Assembly (NCBI RefSeq): GCF_000371805.1
Contig: NZ_AQUK01000001.1
Coordinates: forward strand, 62,001-126,000
Direction of reading: 5' to 3'
Length of the DNA stretch: 64,000 bases
Source: Methanocaldococcus villosus KIN24-T80
Lineage (GTDB): Archaea; AGJL01; Methanococci; Methanococcales; Methanocaldococcaceae
A model generated the notes under the pieces. That model ran no database searches. It saw nothing but the letters and a program-made list of their open reading frames with translations, and was not told the DNA's origin. This document shows, piece by piece, positions 10,499-20,751 of this stretch; within the stretch, counting starts at the first letter, position 1; the number at the start of each line of letters is the position of its first letter. Made by a program: the position numbers and the translations under genes.

Positions 10499-10819
10499 TA
10501 GATTTCCAATTGCTAAAATAAAGAGCATACCCATTAATGCTAAGTGAGATGAATAAATACCTGTATTTTGGAATTGGGTTTTTAAGATATTACATATTGT
10601 TCCACAGATTGTAATTGGGGTAATTATTTGAAATGCAATTGCTAAGTAGAATAATAATATATTGTTTATGAACAATGAGGCTAATGTTAATATGAAAGCT
10701 AATATTAAAGATACAAAGTGTGGCATAAACCTCATTCCTGTCATTCTAAATGTAGCAAATCCTGATAACATAGCTCCAAAAATAACTGATAGGGACATGA
10801 TCATTAAAACTGTGTTCAT
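10487..10819 (-). CDS. Small integral membrane protein, unknown function
   Basis: This 110-residue protein has about four hydrophobic helices: residues near 4-24 (VLMIMSLSVIFGAMLSGFAT), 33-55 (FVSLILAFILTLASLFINN), 56-80 (LLFYLAIAFQIITPITICG) and the C-terminus (LALMGMLFILAIGNLLYI). It contains the motif TPITICGTIC with two cysteines. I cannot assign a family. It lies 21 bases downstream of the TusA-DsrE fusion gene on the same strand, so it may be a membrane component linked to sulfur or selenium handling (inference from position only). The start ATG at 10819 has GGTGAG upstream; an in-frame GTG at 10825 is less likely. Confidence 0.65.
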   Translation of the reverse strand: MNTVLMIMSLSVIFGAMLSGFATFRMTGMRFMPHFVSLILAFILTLASLFINNILLFYLAIAFQIITPITICGTICNILKTQFQNTGIYSSHLALMGMLFILAIGNLLYI

Positions 10820-10840
10820 AACCACTCACCTTAATATTCT

Positions 10841-11656
10841 TCAAAGCCATACTGGTCTAACATTTGGTTTTGACAGATAGTTTAAGAATGTCGGAGCTCC
10901 AGCAATTTCAAAACCTTCTTCAAGATTTTCTTCATTGATACCTCTGAACTTAGCACTTAATTCACAAACATAAACTTTTACTCCTTCTTTTATAGCTTTT
11001 CTAACTAAATCCCCTAATTTTGGGAAATCAGGATGTTTAACTTTATCACACTCTCCCTTCAATGCTAAACTTGCTCCATCCATCATTAAGAATATTGTTG
11101 GCTTCAAATTCATTTTTTTAGCCACATCTGCCATTAAAAATGTAGCATAAGCCTTTTCAGCATTTCCAGTACCAGTTGTATTTATAATAAATAATTCATC
11201 AATAGTTATTGTTGTTACACCTTCAACTTTCTTCTCCCCTTTTTTAATCAATATTCTATAATTTCCATCTTCTAATTCTTCTATAGATAAAACCTCATGT
11301 CCAGCTCCTTTTAATCCTTCTGTTAAATCAGTTAATGCATTTTTTCCAGCAATTATCTCTAAGACTTCTCCAACATTCATCTTCTCTAAAACATCAGAAA
11401 CCATCATAATTGGTCCTGGGCAAGTTGCACCAACAACATTTATTGTTCTATTAGCTGCAATTTTACCAATGTGAATTATTATTTTATTACCTTCAACATT
11501 AACTTTATAATTATATTTTTTAGCCACATCTTTTATCTTATCTATTTGCCAATCTTCAGCTTCTATAATTAACATCCCCTCTTTCATCTTATTTAAAACT
11601 CTTTCAACTAACAGCTCAGGTATCTTTATTCCTTTAACTGAAATTTCTCTTATCAC
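10841..11656 (-). CDS. Fused TusA-like/TusA/DsrE-like sulfur-carrier protein
   Basis: This is a three-part protein of 271 residues. Residues 1-66 resemble TusA but lack the active cysteine (VKGIKIPELLVERVLNKM). Residues 71-140 form a second TusA domain with the canonical CPGP at 79-82 (VVGATCPGPIMMVSDVLEKM). Residues from about 150 form a DsrE/DsrF-like domain with cysteines in KGECDKV and VYVCELS. TusA and DsrE proteins relay persulfide sulfur, or selenium, between enzymes. In other methanogens I recall them as separate small proteins. AGGTGATT precedes a GTG at 11656; an in-frame GTG at 11665 overlaps that ribosome binding site. A small membrane protein follows in the same direction. Confidence 0.82.
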   Translation of the reverse strand: MIREISVKGIKIPELLVERVLNKMKEGMLIIEAEDWQIDKIKDVAKKYNYKVNVEGNKIIIHIGKIAANRTINVVGATCPGPIMMVSDVLEKMNVGEVLEIIAGKNALTDLTEGLKGAGHEVLSIEELEDGNYRILIKKGEKKVEGVTTITIDELFIINTTGTGNAEKAYATFLMADVAKKMNLKPTIFLMMDGASLALKGECDKVKHPDFPKLGDLVRKAIKEGVKVYVCELSAKFRGINEENLEEGFEIAGAPTFLNYLSKPNVRPVWL

Positions 11657-11707
11657 AATAATCACCTGTTTATATTTGTGTTACATCTATACACTATTAA
11701 AAATTAA

Positions 11708-12763
<1,056 letters not shown>

Positions 12764-12785
12764 AAATAAAATTAAGGTCATATTT

Positions 12786-14039
12786 ATGGTCTTATTAAAA
12801 TTTCATGGAGGTTGTCAAGAAGTAGGAAAAAGTTGTGTAGAAGTTATTGGAAAAGAGAAAAGGATATTATTAGACTGTGGAGCATCTCCAAATAGTGGAG
12901 AAATCCCAAATATAGAAAATAATTTAGAAGTTATTGTCAGCCATGCTCATTATGATCACTGTGGGGCTATTCCATTTTATAAATTTAAAAAAATCTATTG
13001 TACACATCCAACAGCTGATTTGATGTATATAACATGGAAAGAAACCTTAAATATAAGTAAAGCCTATAAGGAAGAGGATATATATAGATCTTTAAAGAGT
13101 GTTGAAACCTTAAATTATTATGAAGAAAAAGATTTGGGTAGTTTAAAGTTTAAGCTTTATAATGCAGGTCATATATTAGGTAGCTCATCTATATATTTAG
13201 AAATTGATGGAAAAAAGATATTATATACTGGAGATATTAATGAAGGGCCTTCAAGAACAGTAAGATCTGCTGACACAGATATTGATGAAATTGATGTTTT
13301 AATAATTGAATCCACTTATGGTTCTCCATTAGACATTAAACCCTCAAGAAAGGTTTTGGAAAAACAGTTGATAGAAGAGGTTTCTGAAACTATTGAAGGT
13401 GGTGGAAAAGTTATAATCCCAGTTTTTTCTGTAGGAAGGGCACAAGAGATATTAGTGGTTCTTAATAACTATATAAGAAGTGGACAATTAGATGCTAAAA
13501 TTTACACTGATGGTTCATTAATTCATGCAACTGGGATATATTTATCATATAAAGATTGGTTAAATCCAAAATTAAAAAATACGATAGAATCAGGAATAAA
13601 TCCATTTGGAGATATTAAAAAAGCCGATGAAAAAAAAGTGTTTTCTAATGAACCATGTATAATAGTATCTACTTCAGGTATGCTTCAAGGAGGGCCTGTT
13701 TTAAAATATTTAAAACTATTAAAAGATGAAAAAAATAAACTAATTCTCACTGGTCATCAAGCAGAGGGTACATTAGGAAAAGCTTTAGAAGAAGGAATTA
13801 GAGAAATAAAGCCATTTAAAAACACTATAAAAATTAGAGGGAAAGTTATAAAATTAGAATTTTCAGCTCATAGTGATTATAATTCTTTAGTTAGATATAT
13901 TAAAAAAATTCCAAAACCTGAAAAAGCTATAGTTATGCATGGTGAAAGATACCAATCCCTGTCATTTGCAATGACCATATGGAAGACATTAAAAATTCCT
14001 GCTTATGTTCCTGTTGAAGGAACAGTTATACCTTTATAA
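12786..14039 (+). CDS. Beta-CASP metallo-beta-lactamase ribonuclease (aCPSF2-like, no KH domains)
   Basis: This is a CPSF73-type RNA nuclease that probably processes or degrades RNA with two zinc ions. The HxHxDH motif is H53-A-H-Y-D-H58. Further metal ligands appear as NAGHILGSS, YTGDIN and FSAHSDY, and the beta-CASP domain includes IPVFSVGRAQE and STSGMLQGGP. The C-terminal histidine is in VMHGERYQ. At 417 residues it lacks the N-terminal KH domains of aCPSF1, so it belongs to the shorter archaeal group (aCPSF2). The ATG has AAGGTCAT upstream. Its 3' end overlaps the convergent roadblock-like gene by 14 bases. Confidence 0.92.
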   Translation: MVLLKFHGGCQEVGKSCVEVIGKEKRILLDCGASPNSGEIPNIENNLEVIVSHAHYDHCGAIPFYKFKKIYCTHPTADLMYITWKETLNISKAYKEEDIYRSLKSVETLNYYEEKDLGSLKFKLYNAGHILGSSSIYLEIDGKKILYTGDINEGPSRTVRSADTDIDEIDVLIIESTYGSPLDIKPSRKVLEKQLIEEVSETIEGGGKVIIPVFSVGRAQEILVVLNNYIRSGQLDAKIYTDGSLIHATGIYLSYKDWLNPKLKNTIESGINPFGDIKKADEKKVFSNEPCIIVSTSGMLQGGPVLKYLKLLKDEKNKLILTGHQAEGTLGKALEEGIREIKPFKNTIKIRGKVIKLEFSAHSDYNSLVRYIKKIPKPEKAIVMHGERYQSLSFAMTIWKTLKIPAYVPVEGTVIPL

Positions 14040-14586
14040 TCTCTCCAGAAATACTTTCTATATTTTCTAATGGAGCCATATATTGTTTCCTTAAAATCTT
14101 TGCTATTTTTCCCAATATTTCTATTTCATTAAACTTATCTATCTGTGTCTTTGAATCTATAATTATATATATCCTCTCATTATTTAGTTTCCCTCTATAT
14201 ATATATGTATAAAGATTATCCTTATAGATAATAACTTTCTTAGTGTCATCATGATATTTTTTAATTCTCTCATAAATATCTAAACCACTAGCTCCTAACA
14301 TTTCTCCATCTTTTAATGTAGATGCTATTACTAATCCCTCATCATTAACAACAACAATATCTTCTAAACCATAATCTAAAGCTATTTCAACAAGATCATA
14401 CTCTTTAGAATATTCCCTATCATCTAATGGGGCAACATATTTTTTTAATTCCTTTAGATTTTCAATAACTTTATTTTCTAGTTCTTTATGATTTTTTTCT
14501 ATATTCTTTTCCCTCTTTATTTTTACATAAATACCTAAAACAGTTCCAATACAAAATGAGAGTAGAAATACTATTGTAGATAACAT
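14026..14586 (-). CDS. Membrane-anchored roadblock/LC7-like protein
   Basis: This 186-residue protein has an N-terminal transmembrane segment (MLSTIVFLLSFCIGTVLGIYV), a charged coiled-coil linker (residues 22-50), and a globular domain. The globular part contains IALDYGLEDIVVVNDEGLVIAST and GASGLDIYERI, which resembles the roadblock/LC7 fold: strand, turn, DEGLVIAS strand, then helix. Such domains in prokaryotes partner with small GTPases or act as surface or motility modulators. The assignment is by pattern and not certain. GGTGT precedes the ATG. It follows the 14600 gene, which ends 13 bases upstream, and is probably the last gene of the kae1-bud32 unit. Confidence 0.6.
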   Translation of the reverse strand: MLSTIVFLLSFCIGTVLGIYVKIKREKNIEKNHKELENKVIENLKELKKYVAPLDDREYSKEYDLVEIALDYGLEDIVVVNDEGLVIASTLKDGEMLGASGLDIYERIKKYHDDTKKVIIYKDNLYTYIYRGKLNNERIYIIIDSKTQIDKFNEIEILGKIAKILRKQYMAPLENIESISGEIIKV

Positions 14587-14599
14587 TTCTTTTACACCT

Positions 14600-15733
14600 T
14601 TAATTTATGCTTATATCTACTTTTATTATGTAATTTGATAAATACTTTCTGACACATTTTTCAATAATTTCTTCAACAGTTTCTTTTTTTAAAGTTTTCT
14701 TTATTAAACCAAATAATTTTTTTCTAATAACATTTACATGCCCAACAACAATATAATTGCCATTTTCCCAATTTATATTAATACTAACCAGAACATCCTC
14801 AACAATATCTAACTCTTTTAAACTTTTCTTAATTTCATTTTCTATTAGAGTTTTTAAATCTAAAAGGTCTTCCATACTAGGTTTTAAAAAATCTTTAATT
14901 ATTCCATCTACCCAATCTTCATCAGGTTCTTTTATTCCTAACTTCTTTAATAATTCATCTCTTGATAGATTTTCTAAATCTTTTTTTAAGAATTCAGATA
15001 TTTTTTTCTCTTCTTCAACTTTTTCTTCATAACCCATTTCCATTTGTGGGTAAACTTCTAAAAGTATATTAAGTTTTTTATTATCATATGGATATATATC
15101 AATTATAGAGTTTTTATCATCCAACATCTCTTTTATTTTTTTATAAGCTTTATTTCCAAATAACACTCCTTTTTTGCACTCATAAGCTGCTGCTATAGGA
15201 ATATCTTTTTTATAAACAATATAACCATTTTCTAAATCATCTTTTGATTTTCTATAAACATTAACTATACTATACTCAAACATATTTAAATATTTCTTAA
15301 AATCCTTTACATTTGTAAATGCTGGAATGGGTAGTGGAATACCTAATTTAATATTAATATAATCTTCCTCTTTTTCCTCTATTATAATTTCTTCTTTAGC
15401 CTTAGCCTTCTTCTTAATGTTAAATATTTCTGGATAAAGCCATTCTAAAAGATTTAATTTATCTTTTTCATATTTATATAACTCAATCTCTTTATTTTCT
15501 TTTTTAAAAAGCTCTAAAACTTTTTCAGGATTTCCCATATCTTCTACAGATTTATTATCTGTGTAATAATATCCAACAACTTCTCCATTTTCAACAAAAA
15601 TGTATCCATATATTATTTTATCATCTTCAGTAGTGTATATCTGAATATACCCAGTATTAACTTCTCTAGTAGCATCTTCCAATTTAATATCTTTCAATGA
15701 TTTTAGAAATTCTCCTTCAAGGATTTTTATCAT
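14600..15733 (-). CDS. Hypothetical archaeal protein (possibly DUF2226)
   Basis: I cannot assign a function to this 377-residue soluble protein. It appears to hold two copies of a similar unit: residues 22-110 (GYIQIYTTEDDKIIYGYIF, VVGYYYTDNKSVED, LLEWLYPEIF) and 125-235 (GYIVYKKDIPIAAAYECKKG, LLEVYPQM). Each ends with a helix and an L-Y-P motif. A highly charged hinge (EEKVEEEKKISEF) and the segment KLGIKEPDEDWVDGIIKDFL follow, then a C-terminal helix-strand domain. It may match the archaeal family DUF2226. It overlaps larB by 17 bases with AGGTGG as ribosome binding site and precedes the roadblock-like gene. The two products could work together (inference). Confidence 0.5.
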   Translation of the reverse strand: MIKILEGEFLKSLKDIKLEDATREVNTGYIQIYTTEDDKIIYGYIFVENGEVVGYYYTDNKSVEDMGNPEKVLELFKKENKEIELYKYEKDKLNLLEWLYPEIFNIKKKAKAKEEIIIEEKEEDYINIKLGIPLPIPAFTNVKDFKKYLNMFEYSIVNVYRKSKDDLENGYIVYKKDIPIAAAYECKKGVLFGNKAYKKIKEMLDDKNSIIDIYPYDNKKLNILLEVYPQMEMGYEEKVEEEKKISEFLKKDLENLSRDELLKKLGIKEPDEDWVDGIIKDFLKPSMEDLLDLKTLIENEIKKSLKELDIVEDVLVSININWENGNYIVVGHVNVIRKKLFGLIKKTLKKETVEEIIEKCVRKYLSNYIIKVDISIN

Positions 15734-16502
15734 GCTTCCACCTGTTCATTACACTTACTATTAAATAAGCAAATGTTGCAGCTCCAAATCCATTATCAAT
15801 GTTAACAACTGCTACACCTGGAGAACATGAGTGAAGCATAGCTAGTAGAGGAGTTATTTTCACTCCATAATTTACTGATGTAGGAACAGCTATAATGGGA
15901 ATATCTATAAGAGATGCTACAACTGAAGGTAAAGCCCCTTCCATCCCTGCTATAACAATAGCACAAGGTATTTTTTCTTCTAATATTATTTTTAATGCTG
16001 GAAATAACCTATGAATTCCTGCAACACCTACATCATAAAATGTTATCGCTTCTACACCTAAAATATTTAGAGTTTCTTTAGCCTCTTCAGCTATTGGTAT
16101 ATCAGCAGTACCTCCAGTTAATATAGCTACTTTTCCAATTTTCTTTACTTTATATCCTTCTTTTATTATTGTTAATGTTTTTGCCTTCTTATTAATTTTA
16201 ACTATGTATCCTTTTAAGTCATATTCCTTAATCTTCTTCTCTAATTCATTTATATTATCAATCTTTGTTGCTAATGCTATATTATTTCTCTCTGCTAATT
16301 TTAAAGTAGCTTTTATGATATCCTCTAACTCCTTCCCTCTACCAAAAACAACTTCAGGAATACCTGTCCTAAATTTTCTGTTAACATCTAATCTTAATAT
16401 TCCTTCCAAATTTTCATAATAATTCAATTTAATAAATTTTTCAGCTTCTTCTAAACTAATTTTTCCTTCTTTAAACATTAATAAAATTTTTTTTAAATCC
16501 AT
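15717..16502 (-). CDS. larB: Nickel-pincer cofactor biosynthesis protein LarB (NaAD carboxylase/hydrolase)
   Basis: LarB belongs to the PurE/AIR-carboxylase-like fold. It carboxylates and hydrolyses nicotinic acid adenine dinucleotide, the first step to the nickel-pincer nucleotide. The N-terminal helical part (LLMFKEGKISLEEAEKFI, RLDVNRKFRTGIPEVVFG) is typical of LarB. The catalytic C-terminal domain has AILTGGTADIPIAEEA, YDVGVAGIHR, AGMEGALPSVVASL, PTSVNYGV and NIDNGFGAA. At 261 residues it is full-length. It starts immediately after the dtdA stop and overlaps the following gene, so it belongs to a tight unit. larC, larE and lactate racemase are not in the window. Confidence 0.93.
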   Translation of the reverse strand: MDLKKILLMFKEGKISLEEAEKFIKLNYYENLEGILRLDVNRKFRTGIPEVVFGRGKELEDIIKATLKLAERNNIALATKIDNINELEKKIKEYDLKGYIVKINKKAKTLTIIKEGYKVKKIGKVAILTGGTADIPIAEEAKETLNILGVEAITFYDVGVAGIHRLFPALKIILEEKIPCAIVIAGMEGALPSVVASLIDIPIIAVPTSVNYGVKITPLLAMLHSCSPGVAVVNIDNGFGAATFAYLIVSVMNRWKHDKNP

Positions 16503-17228
16503 TTAAACCCTCTCATAATCAATATTATAACTTTTAAAGAACTCTATCATCTTTTTTCTTCCTTCAGATTTACTACCTTTCCAATCTATTAATAATCTTT
16601 CCACATCACTTTTTACAATCTTTTTTAGAACATTTTCACTAACATTAGCATATTTTGGAATTAAATAACTAAAATAGTATTTTCCTTCTAAACATAGCTT
16701 TGTGAATTTTGGAGCATAATGGTTTCCTCCATATCCTACAGCTTTAATTTTTTCATCGTAATCTCCACTTTCTATCTGCTCAACAGTTTTTACTATTGCA
16801 TCAGCCATTATCTTTCCTAATCTCTCATCCTTCCACTCCTTCTCAGTACTACCAATCTCTACAAAGCATGTGGGTTTATCTATATCTGTTGGTGTGTGAT
16901 GAACCACTTCAAAACAGACATTAAAGCCATTTAAGTTAGATTTTCTATAAAAATTGTAGATATTATTTAATAAAAGAGAGTTTAAAACTGCTGAAGCTGA
17001 ACAGACATCCCTATCTAACAATCCAGGAACATGAACAGTGAGAGAGGGTTGATTGGATGAACTCCTGTGCTTTGATAAAAATATATAGTAACTAGCTTTA
17101 GGGAGATCTTCTTTTTTAACATTTAATAATTCTTTTTCAACTTTAAATACTTCAAAATATTCATTTAAAAAACTAGCAATATTTTTACTTGCAGGATCTA
17201 AGTTAGAAGATATAAAAAGAAATTTCAT
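16503..17228 (-). CDS. dtdA: D-aminoacyl-tRNA deacylase DtdA (GEK1 type)
   Basis: The enzyme removes D-amino acids wrongly attached to tRNA. Archaea and plants use this family instead of bacterial Dtd. Visible family motifs are [18 protein letters not shown] (54-71), [20 protein letters not shown], and [15 protein letters not shown] with the metal-associated histidine. At 241 residues it is slightly shorter than many homologues but shows all three blocks. The ATG overlaps the kae1-bud32 stop (ATGA) with AGAGGTAGAT upstream, so the two tRNA-quality genes are translationally coupled. Confidence 0.94.
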   Translation of the reverse strand: MKFLFISSNLDPASKNIASFLNEYFEVFKVEKELLNVKKEDLPKASYYIFLSKHRSSSNQPSLTVHVPGLLDRDVCSASAVLNSLLLNNIYNFYRKSNLNGFNVCFEVVHHTPTDIDKPTCFVEIGSTEKEWKDERLGKIMADAIVKTVEQIESGDYDEKIKAVGYGGNHYAPKFTKLCLEGKYYFSYLIPKYANVSENVLKKIVKSDVERLLIDWKGSKSEGRKKMIEFFKSYNIDYERV

Positions 17229-18829
17229 TTATATCTACCTCTCCTTTCCACATCATTCATAACCTTTAATATTTCTTTATATCTTTTATAAACTTTATAA
17301 CCTTCTAAAAACTTCTCCCAAATTTCATTAAATTTTTTATAATGTGTTGATAATAAAGCTTTTTTAAAAACAATTAAATCTACAGCTTTATCTTCATCCA
17401 AATTAGAAATTTTTGCTAATCCAAAATCTATAATATATATATTATTATTAAATAATATAAAGTTTGATGTTGTTAAATCATTATGAACTATATTATTACC
17501 ATGCAACTTTCCTACAATCTCTCCTACTTTATAAGCTAACTCAGTATTCTTTTCTATTACATCTTTTAATAGCTCGCCTGCAAGATAACTCATCATTATT
17601 CTTTTTTTCTCTAAATCCACATCAAAAACGTATGGTGATGCTATTCCAAAATCTTTTATCATAGATAAATATCTAGCCTCTCTTACAGTTCTATTCTTTC
17701 TAATTTTTTCATCTAACCTCTCATCCCTATAACTTTTTTTTATTCTTTCTTTTATAATTACTTCATAATCCAAATATTTCTCTCTCCATATATTTGCTTC
17801 TGCTCCTTTTCCAATCAGATTTTTAGGAATTGTTCTTTTTTTCCCTTTTATTTCTTTAATCCAATTGACTTCAACCATATCAGTTCTATAGTTTGGAATG
17901 ATCTTTGTTTCTTCTAATTTCATTCTTTTTCCATTTTTATACATTAGAAGACCAAGCCATGCTATCATAGCTCCATTATCTCCACAAACCTCTTTTGGAG
18001 GGACATAAAAATCAACATTTTGATCTTTACACATATTCCCCAACATCTCCCTTAATCTCTCATTAACAGCTACTCCTCCAACTAATAACACTTCTCCTTT
18101 GTTAGTGTGTGCGAGTGCCCTTTCAGTAATCTCTGTTAGCATGGCAAATGCATACTCTTGTATAGAAAAGCATACATCCTCTGCCCTCTCTCCAGAATCA
18201 TAAGCTCTTATAGCTGCTGTTAATAAACCAGAAAAAGCTATATCCATACCTTTAACAGTATATGGAAAATCTAACAATTTTTTTCCATCTTTAGCTAACT
18301 TTTCTATATAAGCTCCTCCAGGATGTGGGAGATTTAAATATCTTGCTAACTGATCTAAACAGTTTCCTATAGCTATATCTAATGTTTCCCCAAAAACCCT
18401 ATATCTATTAGAAACATAAGCTATAACCTGAGTATTTCCTCCACTTACGTAAAGTGTTAAAGGATCTTCGGCTTTTGTTGTAAGTTTTCCTATTTCTATA
18501 TGGGCTATACAATGATTAACCCCTATAATGGGCTTATTTAATGTTAAAGCTAATGTTCTTGCCACTGTAGCAGTAACTCTCAAACTTGGAGGTAATCCTG
18601 GTCCTTGAGAAAAGGCTACTAAATCAATTTCTTCCTTATCAACAACATTGAAAGCTTCCTCTATCAATTTTGGGAATGTTTCAGCATGATGATCAGCAGC
18701 TTCTCTAGGATTAATACCCGTCCTTTCTGGTTTATAAAGAATAGTTTTATTAAATAAAATATTGCCTTTATCATCAACTATTCCCACTCCTGTCTTTTCA
18801 GCAGTCCCTTCTAAACCTATACATATCAT
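17225..18829 (-). CDS. Kae1-Bud32 fusion: t6A37 threonylcarbamoyltransferase plus kinase/ATPase
   Basis: This is a bifunctional 534-residue protein. Residues 1-325 are Kae1 (TsaD), which transfers threonylcarbamoyl from TC-AMP to A37 of ANN-decoding tRNAs. Its metal histidines are H106 and H110 ([10 protein letters not shown]), with the sugar-kinase-like [11 protein letters not shown] and VSGGNTQV. From about 337 it is Bud32, a small RIO-like kinase: [21 protein letters not shown] with the conserved lysines, [11 protein letters not shown] catalytic loop and IIDFGLAKI. The fusion is characteristic of methanogens and some other archaea. Cgi121 and Pcc1 partners are not visible here, but the TC-AMP-forming TsaC gene is at 27624. 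It heads the minus-strand unit with dtdA and larB. Confidence 0.97.
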   Translation of the reverse strand: MICIGLEGTAEKTGVGIVDDKGNILFNKTILYKPERTGINPREAADHHAETFPKLIEEAFNVVDKEEIDLVAFSQGPGLPPSLRVTATVARTLALTLNKPIIGVNHCIAHIEIGKLTTKAEDPLTLYVSGGNTQVIAYVSNRYRVFGETLDIAIGNCLDQLARYLNLPHPGGAYIEKLAKDGKKLLDFPYTVKGMDIAFSGLLTAAIRAYDSGERAEDVCFSIQEYAFAMLTEITERALAHTNKGEVLLVGGVAVNERLREMLGNMCKDQNVDFYVPPKEVCGDNGAMIAWLGLLMYKNGKRMKLEETKIIPNYRTDMVEVNWIKEIKGKKRTIPKNLIGKGAEANIWREKYLDYEVIIKERIKKSYRDERLDEKIRKNRTVREARYLSMIKDFGIASPYVFDVDLEKKRIMMSYLAGELLKDVIEKNTELAYKVGEIVGKLHGNNIVHNDLTTSNFILFNNNIYIIDFGLAKISNLDEDKAVDLIVFKKALLSTHYKKFNEIWEKFLEGYKVYKRYKEILKVMNDVERRGRYK

Positions 18830-18849
18830 ATCAAATCCCCAAATGTTTA

Positions 18850-19731
18850 TTATTTTAAATATTTAAAACATTTGACTTTTTTACCATTAACTTCAACTGT
18901 TGGAGGTTCTTCTTTAAAACAGATCTCTTCAGCATATGGACAGTGATAAAAAAATTTACACCCATTATTAACATTCCCATTATTTTCCAATAACCTTTTC
19001 CTATTTAATAACATTTCTGTATATGGATGTAAAGGTTTTTCTAAATTATCATTTTCTTCTATTATCTCCCCTCTGTACATTACTAAAAATTTATCTCCCA
19101 TAATTTTAGCTACATCTAAGTCATGAGTTATAAAAAGATAAGAAAGTTTATATTCCTCTTTTATTTTTTTTAATAAATTTAATATGGATGCTTGAGTTGA
19201 TATGTCTAACATAGATGTAGGTTCATCACATACAATAAATTTAGGTTTTAATGAAATTGCTCTAGCTATAATCACCCTTTGTAATTCCCCTCCACTAACT
19301 TCATGAGGATATCTATCTAATAATTCCTCTTTTATTCCAACATCATATAATACCCTTCTTAGTACTTCATCTTTATTTTCAATTTTATTTAATATTAACG
19401 GCTCTAGTAAACTTTTTTTTATTTTCCATCTGGGATTTAAAGAAAGGTCGGGATGTTGAGGAATTAGTTGTAAATATTTTCTAATTTTTCTAATTTCTTT
19501 TTCTTTCATTTTTGTTATATTGGAATTATAAAAGTAAATATCTCCTTTATCAGGCTTTATTAATCTTAATAACAAATGCCCTAATGTAGATTTTCCAGAA
19601 CCACTTTCTCCAATTAAACAAACTGTCTCATTTTCATTAATCTTTAGAGAAACATTATTAACTGCTACAATTTTTGTTTTTCTAATGTATCCATGATAAA
19701 ATATTTTAGTTAGATTCTTTCCAATTATCAT
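18850..19731 (-). CDS. ABC transporter ATP-binding protein, OppF/DppF/NikE type
   Basis: This is the second ATPase of a peptide/nickel-type importer. Walker A is GESGSGKST (residues 38-46), the signature is VSGGELQRV, and Walker B with switch is [12 protein letters not shown]. The C-terminal cysteine cluster typical of Opp/Dpp ATPases appears as [14 protein letters not shown] near residues 262-275. Its start overlaps the preceding ATPase gene by 26 bases with GGAGAT upstream. The Walker A region shares 79 bp exactly with that gene (19588-19666 here). Both ATPase genes are divergent from the binding-protein and permease genes that must complete the importer. Confidence 0.93.
   Translation of the reverse strand: MIIGKNLTKIFYHGYIRKTKIVAVNNVSLKINENETVCLIGESGSGKSTLGHLLLRLIKPDKGDIYFYNSNITKMKEKEIRKIRKYLQLIPQHPDLSLNPRWKIKKSLLEPLILNKIENKDEVLRRVLYDVGIKEELLDRYPHEVSGGELQRVIIARAISLKPKFIVCDEPTSMLDISTQASILNLLKKIKEEYKLSYLFITHDLDVAKIMGDKFLVMYRGEIIEENDNLEKPLHPYTEMLLNRKRLLENNGNVNNGCKFFYHCPYAEEICFKEEPPTVEVNGKKVKCFKYLK
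19588..19666 (-). repeat. 79-bp perfect direct repeat, copy in second ABC ATPase gene
   Basis: These 79 bases match 20516-20594 at every position and encode the Walker A block [20 protein letters not shown] plus flanks in both ATPases. Flanking bases on both sides differ. Identity extends through third codon positions, unlike the rest of the two genes, which points to recent gene conversion. Confidence 0.9.
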
Positions 19732-20650
19732 ATCTCCAACACCTCACTAATGAATCCTCAACTTTAAAAAATGGAGGTTCTTTCCTTTTACAAATGTCTA
19801 AACAGTAATCACATCTAGGATGAAATTTACATCCACTTGGTGGATTAACCATACTAGGGGGAAAACCTCTTATAGGTTTTAATCCTCTATCTGGGAGGGC
19901 TTCTAAAAGAGCTTTTGAATATGGGTGCAAAGGTTCATTAAAAAATCTATTTTTATTACAAACTTCTAAGACTTGCCCGCAGTACATAACACTTATTTTA
20001 TCACCAATAACCTCAGCAAGATGAAGATCATGAGTTATTATTAACTGTGAAAGTTTCTTCTTTTTTATTTTTTTAAAAGCTTCAATGACATTAAACTTTT
20101 TTACTATATCTAATCCCTTTGTTGGTTCATCAGCTATTATAAATTCTGGTTCTGCTGATATACCCATAGCTACTAAAGCTCTCTGCTTCATACCTCCACT
20201 GTATTGATGTGGATATTGTTTAGCCCTTTTTTCGGCAGGGATAATAGAAAAAAAATTTAATAGATCAATAACTCTTCTCCAAGCCCTTTTCTTGTCTAAC
20301 TTTAGGTGATAAATTAATGGCTCGGCTATCTGCTCTCCAACAGTAATAACAGGGTTTAAAGCTGATGAAGTCTGTGGAATCCAAGCAATTATTTTTCCTC
20401 TTATATTTTTTAATTCTTTTTCTGGTAAAGAGAGAAGGTTTTTATTTTTATAATAAACCTCCCCAGAGATCTTCACATTTTCAGGAAGAAGTTTTAATAT
20501 GGATAAACCTAAAACAGATTTTCCAGAACCACTTTCTCCAATTAAACAAACTGTCTCATTTTCATTAATCTTTAGAGAAACATTATTAACTGCTTTAACA
20601 GATTTTTTTCCTAATTTAAATTCAACTGAGAGATTCCTGATATCTAACAA
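19706..20650 (-). CDS. ABC transporter ATP-binding protein, OppD/DppD/NikD type
   Basis: This is the first ATPase of the importer. Walker A is GESGSGKSV (38-46), the signature YSGGMKQRA, and Walker B FIIADEPTKGLD. The C-terminal Opp/Dpp extension carries the cysteine cluster CKFHPRCDYCLDIC near residues 275-288, known in some homologues to bind an iron-sulfur cluster. The start is TTG with GGTGAGA five bases upstream. One oddity is DEPTKGLD in place of the usual DEPTTALD. It shares a 79-bp exact block with the downstream ATPase gene and diverges from the DUF4198-binding protein-permease operon at 20752. Confidence 0.93.
   Translation of the reverse strand: MLDIRNLSVEFKLGKKSVKAVNNVSLKINENETVCLIGESGSGKSVLGLSILKLLPENVKISGEVYYKNKNLLSLPEKELKNIRGKIIAWIPQTSSALNPVITVGEQIAEPLIYHLKLDKKRAWRRVIDLLNFFSIIPAEKRAKQYPHQYSGGMKQRALVAMGISAEPEFIIADEPTKGLDIVKKFNVIEAFKKIKKKKLSQLIITHDLHLAEVIGDKISVMYCGQVLEVCNKNRFFNEPLHPYSKALLEALPDRGLKPIRGFPPSMVNPPSGCKFHPRCDYCLDICKRKEPPFFKVEDSLVRCWRYDNWKESN
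20516..20594 (-). repeat. 79-bp perfect direct repeat, copy in first ABC ATPase gene
   Basis: This is the partner of 19588-19666. It spans the region coding residues about 19-45, including Walker A. Bases just outside differ (C versus T on the left, T versus A on the right, plus strand). Confidence 0.9.
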
Positions 20651-20751
20651 TATCTCACCTATGTGTAAAATTATAATATTTAATCATCTTAAATAGAAAA
20701 ATTTTAATAATAGTTAATATAATTTATGTCATGTATAATTAGGTGGTAATA

